DNA of 6,004 nt. Origin: Chloroflexota bacterium. GTDB lineage: Bacteria; Chloroflexota; Chloroflexia; Thermomicrobiales; UBA6265. Below the pieces are notes generated by a model that worked only from the letters and a program-made list of their open reading frames with translations, did no database searches and had not been told where the DNA came from. Of this stretch, positions 1 to 6,004 are shown one piece after another (the stretch's first letter is position 1; each line of letters starts with the position of its first letter). Made by a program: the position numbers and the translations under genes. The DNA is taken from contig JAFAEA010000010.1 of the NCBI GenBank assembly GCA_023424355.1, positions 1 to 6,004 on the forward strand, in the 5' to 3' direction.

Positions 1-2127
1 TTCGTAGTCACCAAACTTCCAAAGGATCTTCGCCTTCACCAGCTCAGGATGCGCGTCCCCGAAGAAGCGAATATTGGGCGTCTCTCCCATAGGTGCCACC
101 GAAAGGTAGAGCTCGGCGGAAGAAAGATCACCGAAACTCGCGGCATAGTAGGCTCGCTGGTAGGTCTCGCGCGCCATTCGATCGATTCTCAAGTCGAGTG
201 TTGAATGTTCGCTGTCGAGCATCGCGAATGCGCTGGCAGCGTCACCCTGGGCCCATAGGAGTTTAGATTCAGCCATCCGCAGGTAGTGCAGGCCATTAAT
301 CGAATCTTCGGCGTATTCGCGTATGTTCTCGATGTGATCCCGCGCGCTATCGAAGTTGCCTTGTTCAATATGTATCTGGGCCGCTAGTTCGTGAAAGCGA
401 ATCGCCATCGGTCCGTGATCTTCAAGACTCCGGATATGTCTCTCAACAATGGAGAGTGCTTGTCGCATGAGGCCTCGAACCGCCAGCCATGAATAGCGTT
501 CGGGGATGTAGACTGCATTCCCAAATTTGGAGGGCGTGGCATAGAGAGATTGATCGAAATTTGTGAGCGCAGACCATTCTCGCGAACTGGCAGCATTGCC
601 TAGCGAACCTTGTGCGACGCTGGCTGCTCCCGAGGCCCACATGCGCTCGACCGATACTGTTGCTCCATATGCATAATATGAAAGCTGCGCATGCTCAAAT
701 GCCTCGTCGCTGCGCTGGAATGTCGCAGCATTCCAGGACCGAACGAGATGATATCTTGCCTTGGTGATTGGATCTTCAGAAGTAGACCAGGTGTCCAGAA
801 GCAGTTCGTTCCAGGTGCGGAGCTCGCTCCATTGATTTCGTTGACTCAGACCCAGGTAATACCAAAAAGAAAGATCCGGGTCTTGCAGAATTTCCTTGTG
901 AGAAATGCCTTCCAAAGCGATTGCGATCGCTTGCCAATTTTCGTCTTCGGCGAGGGGGCGACATGCTTCCCGAATCTGGGAAAGCAGATGACTGGTATCA
1001 CCGATCTCTCGGGCCAACGCCTGGGCATGGGAGATGTAACTATTTTCTACATACCACTTTGAAGCGATTTGAAAAAGCGATCGAATCCAATCCGGGTCGG
1101 TGGTCAAATCAGTGTGCTTTTGCACAATCTCCACCACAGATGGACTGATCTCAAATTTCGTGCCCTTACGATTCAGATATCGGTGAGGTATCTGGGAGAT
1201 GGTTGCCGGAATCATCCAGTGAGGCAGCTCGAATCGATCGAAAAGTTTCTCCCAAAGGGAGACATCATTAAGCGGCAGCCAACAGGCTGCAACCATGATA
1301 TGCAGAACAGACTTGGGCTGACGAAGGAGCAGATCGCTGAGAATTCGATTTTCGAGAGAATCGTAGTCAATCGTCTTTCCGCCGTGACCATCCAAACTGG
1401 CCAACATTCCTGTGATCCAACCACCTTCAGATTCCCTGGCATCAGCAATTTCTGCTTCGCTGGCATCGCCAAAGAGTCCGATTTGTCGAGCCTTGTCGGT
1501 TTCAGATTCATCGAATGCCAGACGGTGAGGAAGTACAACCCGAACAAGACCGATTGCCTGAAGATTGCTTAGGGTGTACGAATCCAGGATACGGGAGACG
1601 ATCAGTGCCGATTTGAAATTGATCCGGGAGAAATGTTTGCCAAAGAACGGTTGCATCAGGTTGAGACCCGTGCGGCGGATCATCTCGAGATCATCAACAA
1701 CGAACTGACTCGAACCGCTTTGAGACATCTCGACCAGCTGGATCATGTTCTCTTCAATTTCCTCAGCATCCAATTCGTGAGGTTCCTTGGAAGTGGAATT
1801 CAGAAAGCGCGAGAACTGCTTTCCGAACGCATCGGCCTCGCTGATCCAGCTCTTGGGTATGTCTACTGGTGGTCGCCCGGATATGTATTGAAAACTGCCG
1901 CCTGTTTTATGCATCCACTGCAGTGCAACCATCGTCTTTCCCGACCCAACGGGGCCGGAAATGGCAGGAAGAGTTCCTCGACGCGGCTGCATGTTGATGA
2001 AGTCAACAATTTTCTGCCGCACCACCCAATTAGGCATATCATCCGCATTCGGTGTAACGGTGATGCCGTGAAATATGGAGTCTTCTCGAGGGGAAGTATT
2101 GGTACCTGCAGAGGTTTGGTGGCTCAC
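1..2127 (-). CDS. MalT-like STAND ATPase / LuxR-family regulator (3' part beyond window)
   Basis: A single frame on the minus strand runs from a GTG at 2127 to base 1 without a stop, giving 709 residues; the C-terminus lies outside the window. An in-frame TAA at 2155-2157 bounds it upstream, and the GTG is the first possible start after it. An AGG seven bases upstream and an AGGAG thirteen bases upstream may serve as ribosome binding site. Visible in the protein: Walker A GPVGSGKT at residues 58-65, Walker B FVVDDLE at 142-148, ALIVSR at 174-179 as a sensor-1-like segment, and a GGW motif near 235-237. This order matches MalT-type STAND NTPases (COG2909). A winged-helix-like linker region follows to about 335. 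Helical repeats come next, TPR-like at about 460-488, 577-606, 613-641, 654-679 and from 694. In this family a ligand releases the ATPase from its resting state and a C-terminal LuxR-type helix-turn-helix then binds DNA in the cytoplasm. That DNA-binding domain is expected but not seen, so another effector domain is possible. The ligand is unknown. Confidence 0.85.
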   Translation of the reverse strand, partial: MSHQTSAGTNTSPREDSIFHGITVTPNADDMPNWVVRQKIVDFINMQPRRGTLPAISGPVGSGKTMVALQWMHKTGGSFQYISGRPPVDIPKSWISEADAFGKQFSRFLNSTSKEPHELDAEEIEENMIQLVEMSQSGSSQFVVDDLEMIRRTGLNLMQPFFGKHFSRINFKSALIVSRILDSYTLSNLQAIGLVRVVLPHRLAFDESETDKARQIGLFGDASEAEIADARESEGGWITGMLASLDGHGGKTIDYDSLENRILSDLLLRQPKSVLHIMVAACWLPLNDVSLWEKLFDRFELPHWMIPATISQIPHRYLNRKGTKFEISPSVVEIVQKHTDLTTDPDWIRSLFQIASKWYVENSYISHAQALAREIGDTSHLLSQIREACRPLAEDENWQAIAIALEGISHKEILQDPDLSFWYYLGLSQRNQWSELRTWNELLLDTWSTSEDPITKARYHLVRSWNAATFQRSDEAFEHAQLSYYAYGATVSVERMWASGAASVAQGSLGNAASSREWSALTNFDQSLYATPSKFGNAVYIPERYSWLAVRGLMRQALSIVERHIRSLEDHGPMAIRFHELAAQIHIEQGNFDSARDHIENIREYAEDSINGLHYLRMAESKLLWAQGDAASAFAMLDSEHSTLDLRIDRMARETYQRAYYAASFGDLSSAELYLSVAPMGETPNIRFFGDAHPELVKAKILWKFGDYE

Positions 2128-2298
2128 ACTTGGACCTGCACTCCTGATTATCTTTTATGGGGACAACTTCGAAGAGTTCCGGTAGTAAACAGTTGCTATC
2201 CTATCGCACTTGGCGCGGTTTGCACCACTAAGTAGTGAAGTAACTGTCGATTGTTGGAACCTGACACTCATCAGACATCTTTTCTATGCCAACATGCG

Positions 2299-2313
2299 TT
2301 TCACGATGTGAAA
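2299..2313. promoter_or_regulatory. Perfect inverted repeat TTTCAC-N3-GTGAAA, candidate operator
   Basis: TTTCACGATGTGAAA is a perfect palindrome of two 6-bp arms around a 3-bp centre, about 88 bp upstream of the TATAAT box and 172 bp upstream of the leftward GTG start. The same arm recurs at 2331 and 2392 and, as inverted repeats, in front of the metallo-hydrolase gene. This is what a binding site for a dimeric regulator looks like. I cannot name the protein; the site does not match the CRP, LexA or CIRCE consensus. Confidence 0.45.
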
Positions 2314-2391
2314 TTTAATCCTGAATTGTCTTTCACGTTTTCGATCTACTTCCAGGTAGCAATGCGCAATATCCAGACGAGCTGAACGCCA

Positions 2392-2419
2392 TTTCACGCG
2401 TATAATCATCACCAGTGAA
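2392..2419 (+). promoter_or_regulatory. Candidate promoter -10 (TATAAT) flanked by TTCAC/GTGAA arms
   Basis: A perfect TATAAT lies at 2401-2406, about 42 bp before the ATG of the small membrane protein, which would give a short leader of roughly 35 bases. No TTGACA-like -35 is present at the usual 16-18 bp distance, and there is no TGn extension. TTCAC at 2393-2397 and GTGAA at 2415-2419 form an inverted pair that straddles the -10 and the expected start of transcription. A protein bound there would be placed to repress. Promoter and operator roles are both inferred from position. Confidence 0.45.
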
Positions 2420-2448
2420 TATGACGTCTCACCCGCAGGATTTGTTCA

Positions 2449-2817
2449 ATGGATATCATCGCCCAGTTACACGCCACGCTTGCTCAAACCGTGATGTACT
2501 TCTTTTTCGCTGTCGGTATCTGGGGGATATTCGAATACATTCGTGGCAACGAGCTCGGCGGAAGTATTGGTGGCGCGTTCGTTATCGGGCAGTGTCTTGT
2601 GCTGGTGCAGGTTCTGCTCGGAGTCGTCATCCTCGCAGGTGGATACCGGGTGCAATCGGTGCACTTCCTCTATGGCATCTCAGCCATTATCTCCTTGCCA
2701 TTTGCGTGGAGCTACATGCGTTCTCGCCATCCGCGGCAGGGTTTGATCGTGTATAGCCTGGTAGCACTGTTCATCTCTGGACTTGCGATCCGCGGCATCA
2801 TCACCGGTGGCGCCTAA
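2449..2817 (+). CDS. Small four-helix membrane protein, function unknown
   Basis: 122 residues, ATG start with AGGA at 2437-2440 eight bases upstream, TAA stop. Hydrophobicity suggests four membrane helices at about residues 12-30, 40-65, 70-90 and 97-118, with short charged loops (ERG-like near 29-35, RSRHPRQ at 91-97). There is no signal peptide separate from helix 1. I do not recognise a named family. The segment QVLLGVVILAGG (54-65) followed by VHFLYG (71-76) resembles the glutamine, glycine, then histidine pattern in a helix pair of heme A synthase (CtaA) and some small b-type membrane cytochromes. H8 and H72 are therefore possible heme or quinone-site residues, but this is only a resemblance. 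It is transcribed alone, divergently from the STAND regulator gene, and could be a target of it. It converges with the metallo-hydrolase gene, 8 bp between stops. That it is a real gene is supported by the ribosome binding site, the promoter and the clean membrane-protein pattern. Confidence 0.8.
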   Translation: MDIIAQLHATLAQTVMYFFFAVGIWGIFEYIRGNELGGSIGGAFVIGQCLVLVQVLLGVVILAGGYRVQSVHFLYGISAIISLPFAWSYMRSRHPRQGLIVYSLVALFISGLAIRGIITGGA

Positions 2818-2825
2818 ACAGATGG

Positions 2826-3728
2826 CTACAGATCAAGTGTAAGTTGACCTCGGGGCGATAGCTGCCTGAATGGCGCCATGACCGGGGAATCCTCAGATCT
2901 GTCTGAGATCCATGGCGCAAACGCCTGCTTTCGTGGCAGCGCTCGCACATCCAACTTCAGGTCATTCCGCGCCAATGCTGTGGTGACCGTCTCCTCAGCC
3001 AGCGGATGCAGATTGTTGTGCTCACTCACGTGAGCAAGGCGCACCACGGGGTTCCGGTTCTCTCTGGAAAGAACATCGGTGAGCGCATTGCCGCAATCTG
3101 TATTGGCGAGATGGCCTCTATCGGAGCTCACCCGGTTTTGCAGATAGCGTGGATAGGGCCCGGTGCGAAGCATGTACTCGTCGTAATTGGCCTCGAGAAT
3201 AATGAGATCACTGGCCTGCAGATATGGTGTCAACTCGTCAGAATAGGTTCCAAGATCTGTGAGAAGGGTCGCGCGCGATCCATCCTTGAACTCGAGCATG
3301 AACCCTGTCGGCTCAGCAGCGTCGTGCATCACCTTGAGCGGCCATACCGTGATTTCACCAAAACTCTCTGGCTGAAAAGCCTTGGCCTGAACTCTGTTCG
3401 GATGCCTGCCGATACTGCGGCTCGCGGTGCCATTGGTGGCAAAGACAGTGATGTCATCGCGAAGGACCTTTGGCAGTGTGCAGATATGATCACTATGCTC
3501 ATGCGTAATGCACATGGTGGTGATATCTTCCAAACCGATCCCTCGATGGGCCAGGCCAGATTTGATCGCCCGAATGCCAACTCCACAATCAATCATCATC
3601 ACTTCAGTTCCGCTGGTGATGACGAACGCGTTGCCGCTGCTGGAACTCCCCAGACTCTGGACACTGATTCCTCGATCGGGGGCGAAACGGGCTTGAGATG
3701 GACCTGGCATGTTAACGAGTGCTTTCAC
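2826..3728 (-). CDS. MBL-fold metallo-hydrolase, WalJ/YycJ type
   Basis: 300 residues from a GTG at 3728 to TAG at 2826. The frame is closed upstream by a TAA at 3768-3770 with no other start between. Neither the GTG nor the ATG at codon 7 (3710) has a good ribosome binding site, so the start could be either. Motifs in order: GSSSSGNAFVI at 27-37, MIDCGVG at 45-51, the metal-binding HEHSDH at 76-81, HDAAEP at 135-140 (third metal histidine), TDLG at 157-160 (bridging aspartate), then LEANYDEYML at 178-187, GPYP at 190-193, GHLAN at 205-209 and HVSEHNN at 233-239. The HDAAEP, TDLG, YP and GHLAN set is typical of the WalJ/YycJ branch of metallo-beta-lactamase fold proteins. Bacillus members of this branch have been linked to mutation avoidance and a 5' exonuclease activity. 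All expected metal ligands are present, so the enzyme should be active in the cytoplasm on a nucleic-acid phosphodiester. About 35 extra residues after 265 form a poorly conserved-looking tail. It stands alone rather than beside walRK genes. Confidence 0.88.
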   Translation of the reverse strand: MKALVNMPGPSQARFAPDRGISVQSLGSSSSGNAFVITSGTEVMMIDCGVGIRAIKSGLAHRGIGLEDITTMCITHEHSDHICTLPKVLRDDITVFATNGTASRSIGRHPNRVQAKAFQPESFGEITVWPLKVMHDAAEPTGFMLEFKDGSRATLLTDLGTYSDELTPYLQASDLIILEANYDEYMLRTGPYPRYLQNRVSSDRGHLANTDCGNALTDVLSRENRNPVVRLAHVSEHNNLHPLAEETVTTALARNDLKLDVRALPRKQAFAPWISDRSEDSPVMAPFRQLSPRGQLTLDL

Positions 3729-3760
3729 TGTGAATGGTGCATTTTCACGGACAACGTGAA
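3723..3760. promoter_or_regulatory. Two TTCAC/GTGAA inverted repeats at the metallo-hydrolase start
   Basis: TTCAC-T-GTGAA at 3724-3734 overlaps the GTG start codon of the leftward metallo-hydrolase gene, and TTCACG-N5-CGTGAA at 3744-3760 lies just upstream of it. Both are perfect inverted repeats of the same arm seen in the other intergenic region, though with different centre spacing (1 and 5 bp against 3 bp there). The position would suit control of the metallo-hydrolase and perhaps of the divergent UPF0182 gene. The function is inferred only from sequence symmetry and recurrence. Confidence 0.4.
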
Positions 3761-3838
3761 GTAGTATTTACATCATTGATCGTAGCATGAACGGCCAGCG
3801 GAATTTGACCAGATGGCACGCACGGAGACCTAGCCCCT
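3729..3838. other. Divergent intergenic region
   Basis: 110 bp between the metallo-hydrolase gene (leftward) and the UPF0182 gene (rightward). It must hold both promoters unless these lie inside the genes. An AT-rich stretch at about 3761-3780 is the likely promoter core, but I cannot assign a convincing -35/-10 pair on either strand. GGAG at 3824-3827 is the probable ribosome binding site of the UPF0182 gene. Confidence 0.6.
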
Positions 3839-6004
3839 ATGAATCGCTTTCGACGGCGTCCGGTTCAGCAGAATCAGGCCACTTCCACTCCTCAATCGAC
3901 TGGCAAGAAACGATTTCAGATCTCGGCGAGTACCAAACGCAGCCTGGTAATGCTCATTATTCTGGCCGCGATCGTTCTGGTGGCTTTTGTTTCCGCGCCA
4001 TTCTGGATCAATTGGTTGTGGTTCGGCGATATGGGGTACCGATCCGTACTCACCAAGACATATCTTGCCCAGGGGCTGACCTTCTTTGTGGCTGCATTGA
4101 TTGCCGCCATGTTGTACCTCACCAACATGCGTCTTGCGCTGCGCAACACCATGAAATTCGATGTCGGCGAAGACAACAGATTCGGCCGATTCAGTAACAC
4201 CGCCATTTCATGGCTCTCGGTAGGCGGTGCAGCGGTTCTTGCATTCGTGCTGGGTCGCTATTTTGCCGAACGCTGGGAAGAGGTGATGCTATTCCTCAAC
4301 TCCCGCTCATTTGGTGTCGAAGATCCCACCTACAATCGCGATGTAGGTTTCTATGTGTTCCAGGTTCCATTCTTCCGAACCCTCGAAGCCACCCTTATCA
4401 CGCTCTTGCTGGCCACCATCGTGTCGGTCACCATCGTCTATCTGCTTCGACTGGGAATCCGCTTTAAGAGTTGGGGTAGTGTGCCCATGGTGGCCGTGCG
4501 CCACGTATCGGCACTTGTGAGTGCGTTCCTGCTGGTTATGGCTCTTGGGTATCTGCTCAACAACTTCGAGTTGGTATTCAGCAGCCGAGGCGTTGTGACC
4601 GGGCCAGGATTTACCGATTCCAACATCGTGCGTCCCTTGAACTGGATCATGGCGGTGATGTCTGCCGTGGCAGCCATCGGACTGCTGACAGGCTATGTGC
4701 TGAAGAACATCAAACTCCTCTTTGGCGTTTTGGGAATCTGGGCGCTCGCGAGCTTTGTTTTGCATCCAGTTTTGCCGATGGCGGTGCAGCGATTCATCGT
4801 GGAGCCGAGTGAGTTTCGGCGCGAGCAGGGCTACATCTCCAACAACATCAACATGACTCGCTCCGGGTTCGGTCTCAACAATGTAGAGATGGTGGATCTC
4901 TCCGGCCAACAAGAACTGGTTCCCAGTGAGCTGGATGCCGAACCAGGCGGCGAACTCGCCAATGTTCGCATTTGGGATTATCGCGTGGTTGGTCCGGTGT
5001 ATCAGCAGGTACAGACCTTTGTACCGTTCTACGAATTCGTCGATATCGACGTTGACCGGTACGACATCGATGGCCAGCCTGTACAGGTGATCGTCGGTGT
5101 CCGCGAGATCAATCTCGATGGGCTGGCGCCAGGCCGACAGACCTGGACCAACAAGCACCTCGTTTACACCCACGGCTATGGCTACGTCATGAGTCCGGTG
5201 AGCGAAGTTGCGAGCGATGGCTGGCCGAACATGATGGTGAGCGGCGTGCCGATGACCGGGCCGGACAATCTGATGGTGGAGAATCCGCAGGTCTACTTTG
5301 GCGAAACCGATATGCAGTGGGTGATTCTTTTCACCGATCAAACTGAAATCGCTGGTCTCGATGACTCCGGGCAGGGTACACATGGTTTCCAGGGGGAAGT
5401 TTCCGGCTCCATCAGTCTCGGCAACCCGGTGACCCGCGCTTTGGCCGCGCTGACGCTTGGCGATCGAAATGTATTTCTCAGCAGCGAACTGACCGGTGAT
5501 TCCCGACTCGTGATGCACCGTAATGTGCTGGAGCGCACCGAGAAAATCGCCCCGTTCCTTACCTATGACGAAGATCCGTACATGGTGATCGCCGATGGCC
5601 GCATGTATTGGGTGATTGATGCCTACACCGAAACGGATATGTATCCGCACGCCACTCGATACGATGGCCGGAACTACATGCGCAACTCGGTGAAGGTGGT
5701 TGTGGATGCTTACAGTGGCGAAACCACCTTCTATCGCACAGATGTGGACGATCCGATTGCCGATGCCTGGGGCGATATCTATCCGGATCTCTTCAAGCCG
5801 GTCGCCGAAGCTCCTGCAGAGCTGACCGCGCACTTCCGCTACCCAGAACTTCTCTTCAATGCCCAAACCGATGTTTGGGGCGAATACCACATGGATGACG
5901 CCCGCACATGGTACGACGGCGACGACAAGTGGTCTCGAGCTCGCGAGGCCAGCGACGAAGACAATCTGTTCATGGAGCCATACTTCGTTCACCAGACGCT
6001 GCCA
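3839..6004 (+). CDS. UPF0182 (COG1615) family membrane protein (3' part beyond window)
   Basis: An ATG at 3839, with GGAG eleven bases upstream, opens a frame that reaches the window end without a stop: 722 residues of a family usually about 900-1000 long. After a basic, glutamine-rich cytoplasmic N-terminus (1-34) there are seven likely membrane helices, at about 36-56, 78-96, 123-143, 184-204, 222-241, 266-286 and 292-312. A large soluble part, probably outside the membrane, follows. Family signatures visible: WLWFGDMGY (59-67), DPTYNRDVGFYVFQVPF (162-178), YISNNINMTRSGFGL (332-346), NVRIWD (375-380), NKHLVYTHGYG (438-448), NPQVYFGE (482-489), NSVKVVVDAYSGE (616-628), DPIADAWGDIYPDLF (638-652) and HFRYPELLF (665-673). 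These leave no doubt about the family. Its biochemical role is unknown and no catalytic motif is apparent. It is divergent from the metallo-hydrolase gene, and nothing visible points to a partner. The frame is intact across the whole visible length. Confidence 0.93.
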   Translation, partial: MNRFRRRPVQQNQATSTPQSTGKKRFQISASTKRSLVMLIILAAIVLVAFVSAPFWINWLWFGDMGYRSVLTKTYLAQGLTFFVAALIAAMLYLTNMRLALRNTMKFDVGEDNRFGRFSNTAISWLSVGGAAVLAFVLGRYFAERWEEVMLFLNSRSFGVEDPTYNRDVGFYVFQVPFFRTLEATLITLLLATIVSVTIVYLLRLGIRFKSWGSVPMVAVRHVSALVSAFLLVMALGYLLNNFELVFSSRGVVTGPGFTDSNIVRPLNWIMAVMSAVAAIGLLTGYVLKNIKLLFGVLGIWALASFVLHPVLPMAVQRFIVEPSEFRREQGYISNNINMTRSGFGLNNVEMVDLSGQQELVPSELDAEPGGELANVRIWDYRVVGPVYQQVQTFVPFYEFVDIDVDRYDIDGQPVQVIVGVREINLDGLAPGRQTWTNKHLVYTHGYGYVMSPVSEVASDGWPNMMVSGVPMTGPDNLMVENPQVYFGETDMQWVILFTDQTEIAGLDDSGQGTHGFQGEVSGSISLGNPVTRALAALTLGDRNVFLSSELTGDSRLVMHRNVLERTEKIAPFLTYDEDPYMVIADGRMYWVIDAYTETDMYPHATRYDGRNYMRNSVKVVVDAYSGETTFYRTDVDDPIADAWGDIYPDLFKPVAEAPAELTAHFRYPELLFNAQTDVWGEYHMDDARTWYDGDDKWSRAREASDEDNLFMEPYFVHQTLP

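Larger units (their letters stand above)
2128..2448. other. Divergent intergenic region, no gene
   Basis: These 321 bp separate the STAND ATPase gene (leftward) from the small membrane protein gene (rightward), so they should hold both promoters. I see no convincing small gene or RNA gene. Visible elements: a TATAAT box at 2401-2406; an inverted repeat TTTCAC-GAT-GTGAAA at 2299-2313; further TTTCACG copies at 2331-2337 and 2392-2398; a short inverted repeat CACTA-AG-TAGTG at 2226-2237; and a weak hairpin CTAC/GTAG at 2346-2359. No clear promoter for the leftward gene could be recognised. Confidence 0.7.

Noticed and set aside
1..2127. Possible pseudogene or decayed region because no long complete ORF lies here
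   Set aside because: Reading the minus strand in one frame gives 709 codons without a stop. The gene simply leaves the window, so it is partial by cut, not by decay.
691..2235. Three consecutive plus-strand ORFs (691-1062, 1069-1572, 1633-2235)
   Set aside because: They lie wholly or mostly opposite the continuous STAND ATPase frame, which has Walker A/B and TPR evidence. Their own translations show no domain or ribosome binding site.
2346..2359. CTAC/GTAG hairpin as a terminator or riboswitch element
   Set aside because: The stem is only four to five pairs, with no T-run and no larger conserved fold around it.
2415..2756. Plus-strand ORF starting at GTG 2415, overlapping the small membrane protein in another frame
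   Set aside because: It lacks a ribosome binding site, is rich in arginine and serine as expected for a shifted frame, and the overlapping frame at 2449 has a good start and a coherent membrane topology.
3006..3764. 252-codon plus-strand ORF
   Set aside because: It is antisense to the metallo-hydrolase, whose metal-binding motifs are complete. The translation shows no recognisable feature.
3787..4197. Plus-strand ORF starting at ATG 3787 before the UPF0182 start
   Set aside because: It is in a different frame from UPF0182 and mostly overlaps it. There is no ribosome binding site and the composition looks like an out-of-frame shadow.
4307..5992. 561-codon stop-free ORF on the minus strand
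   Set aside because: It lies entirely opposite the UPF0182 gene, whose motifs are unmistakable. The translation is rich in histidine and isoleucine repeats typical of an antisense frame, with no recognisable domain.

Overview
The window looks like ordinary chromosomal DNA of a free-living bacterium with moderate to slightly high GC. The best guess is Chloroflexota (for example Anaerolineae or relatives). The reasons are the combination of a MalT-type STAND regulator, a UPF0182 (COG1615) membrane protein and a stand-alone WalJ/YycJ-type metallo-hydrolase, with GTG starts and little codon bias. UPF0182 proteins are also common in Actinomycetota, Cyanobacteria and some Firmicutes, so the taxon is an inference. 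There are no rRNA, tRNA, transposase or CRISPR signals.

Layout. (1) 1-2127, minus strand: one long uninterrupted reading frame that leaves the window on the left. It encodes the N-terminal 709 residues of a MalT-like STAND ATPase with Walker A and B motifs, a sensor-like arginine and TPR-type helical repeats. The expected C-terminal LuxR helix-turn-helix is outside the window. (2) 2128-2448: a 321-bp divergent intergenic region with a perfect TATAAT box and several copies of a TTCAC/GTGAA element. (3) 2449-2817, plus strand: a 122-residue four-helix membrane protein of unknown function. (4) 2826-3728, minus strand: an MBL-fold metallo-hydrolase of the WalJ/YycJ type, convergent with gene 3, with only 8 bp between the stop codons. 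(5) 3729-3838: a 110-bp divergent intergenic region carrying the same TTCAC/GTGAA element as inverted repeats. (6) 3839-6004, plus strand: the first 722 residues of a UPF0182 protein, with seven predicted membrane helices followed by a large extracytoplasmic domain, cut by the right edge.

The four genes do not form an operon, since each neighbouring pair is divergent or convergent. The only thing linking them is the TTCAC/GTGAA element in both intergenic regions, which could be the operator of a shared regulator. That is the least ordinary signal here. I see no clear new defence or mobile system. The small membrane protein, with a CtaA-like glutamine/glycine/histidine pattern, and UPF0182 are the two genuinely uncharacterised parts.
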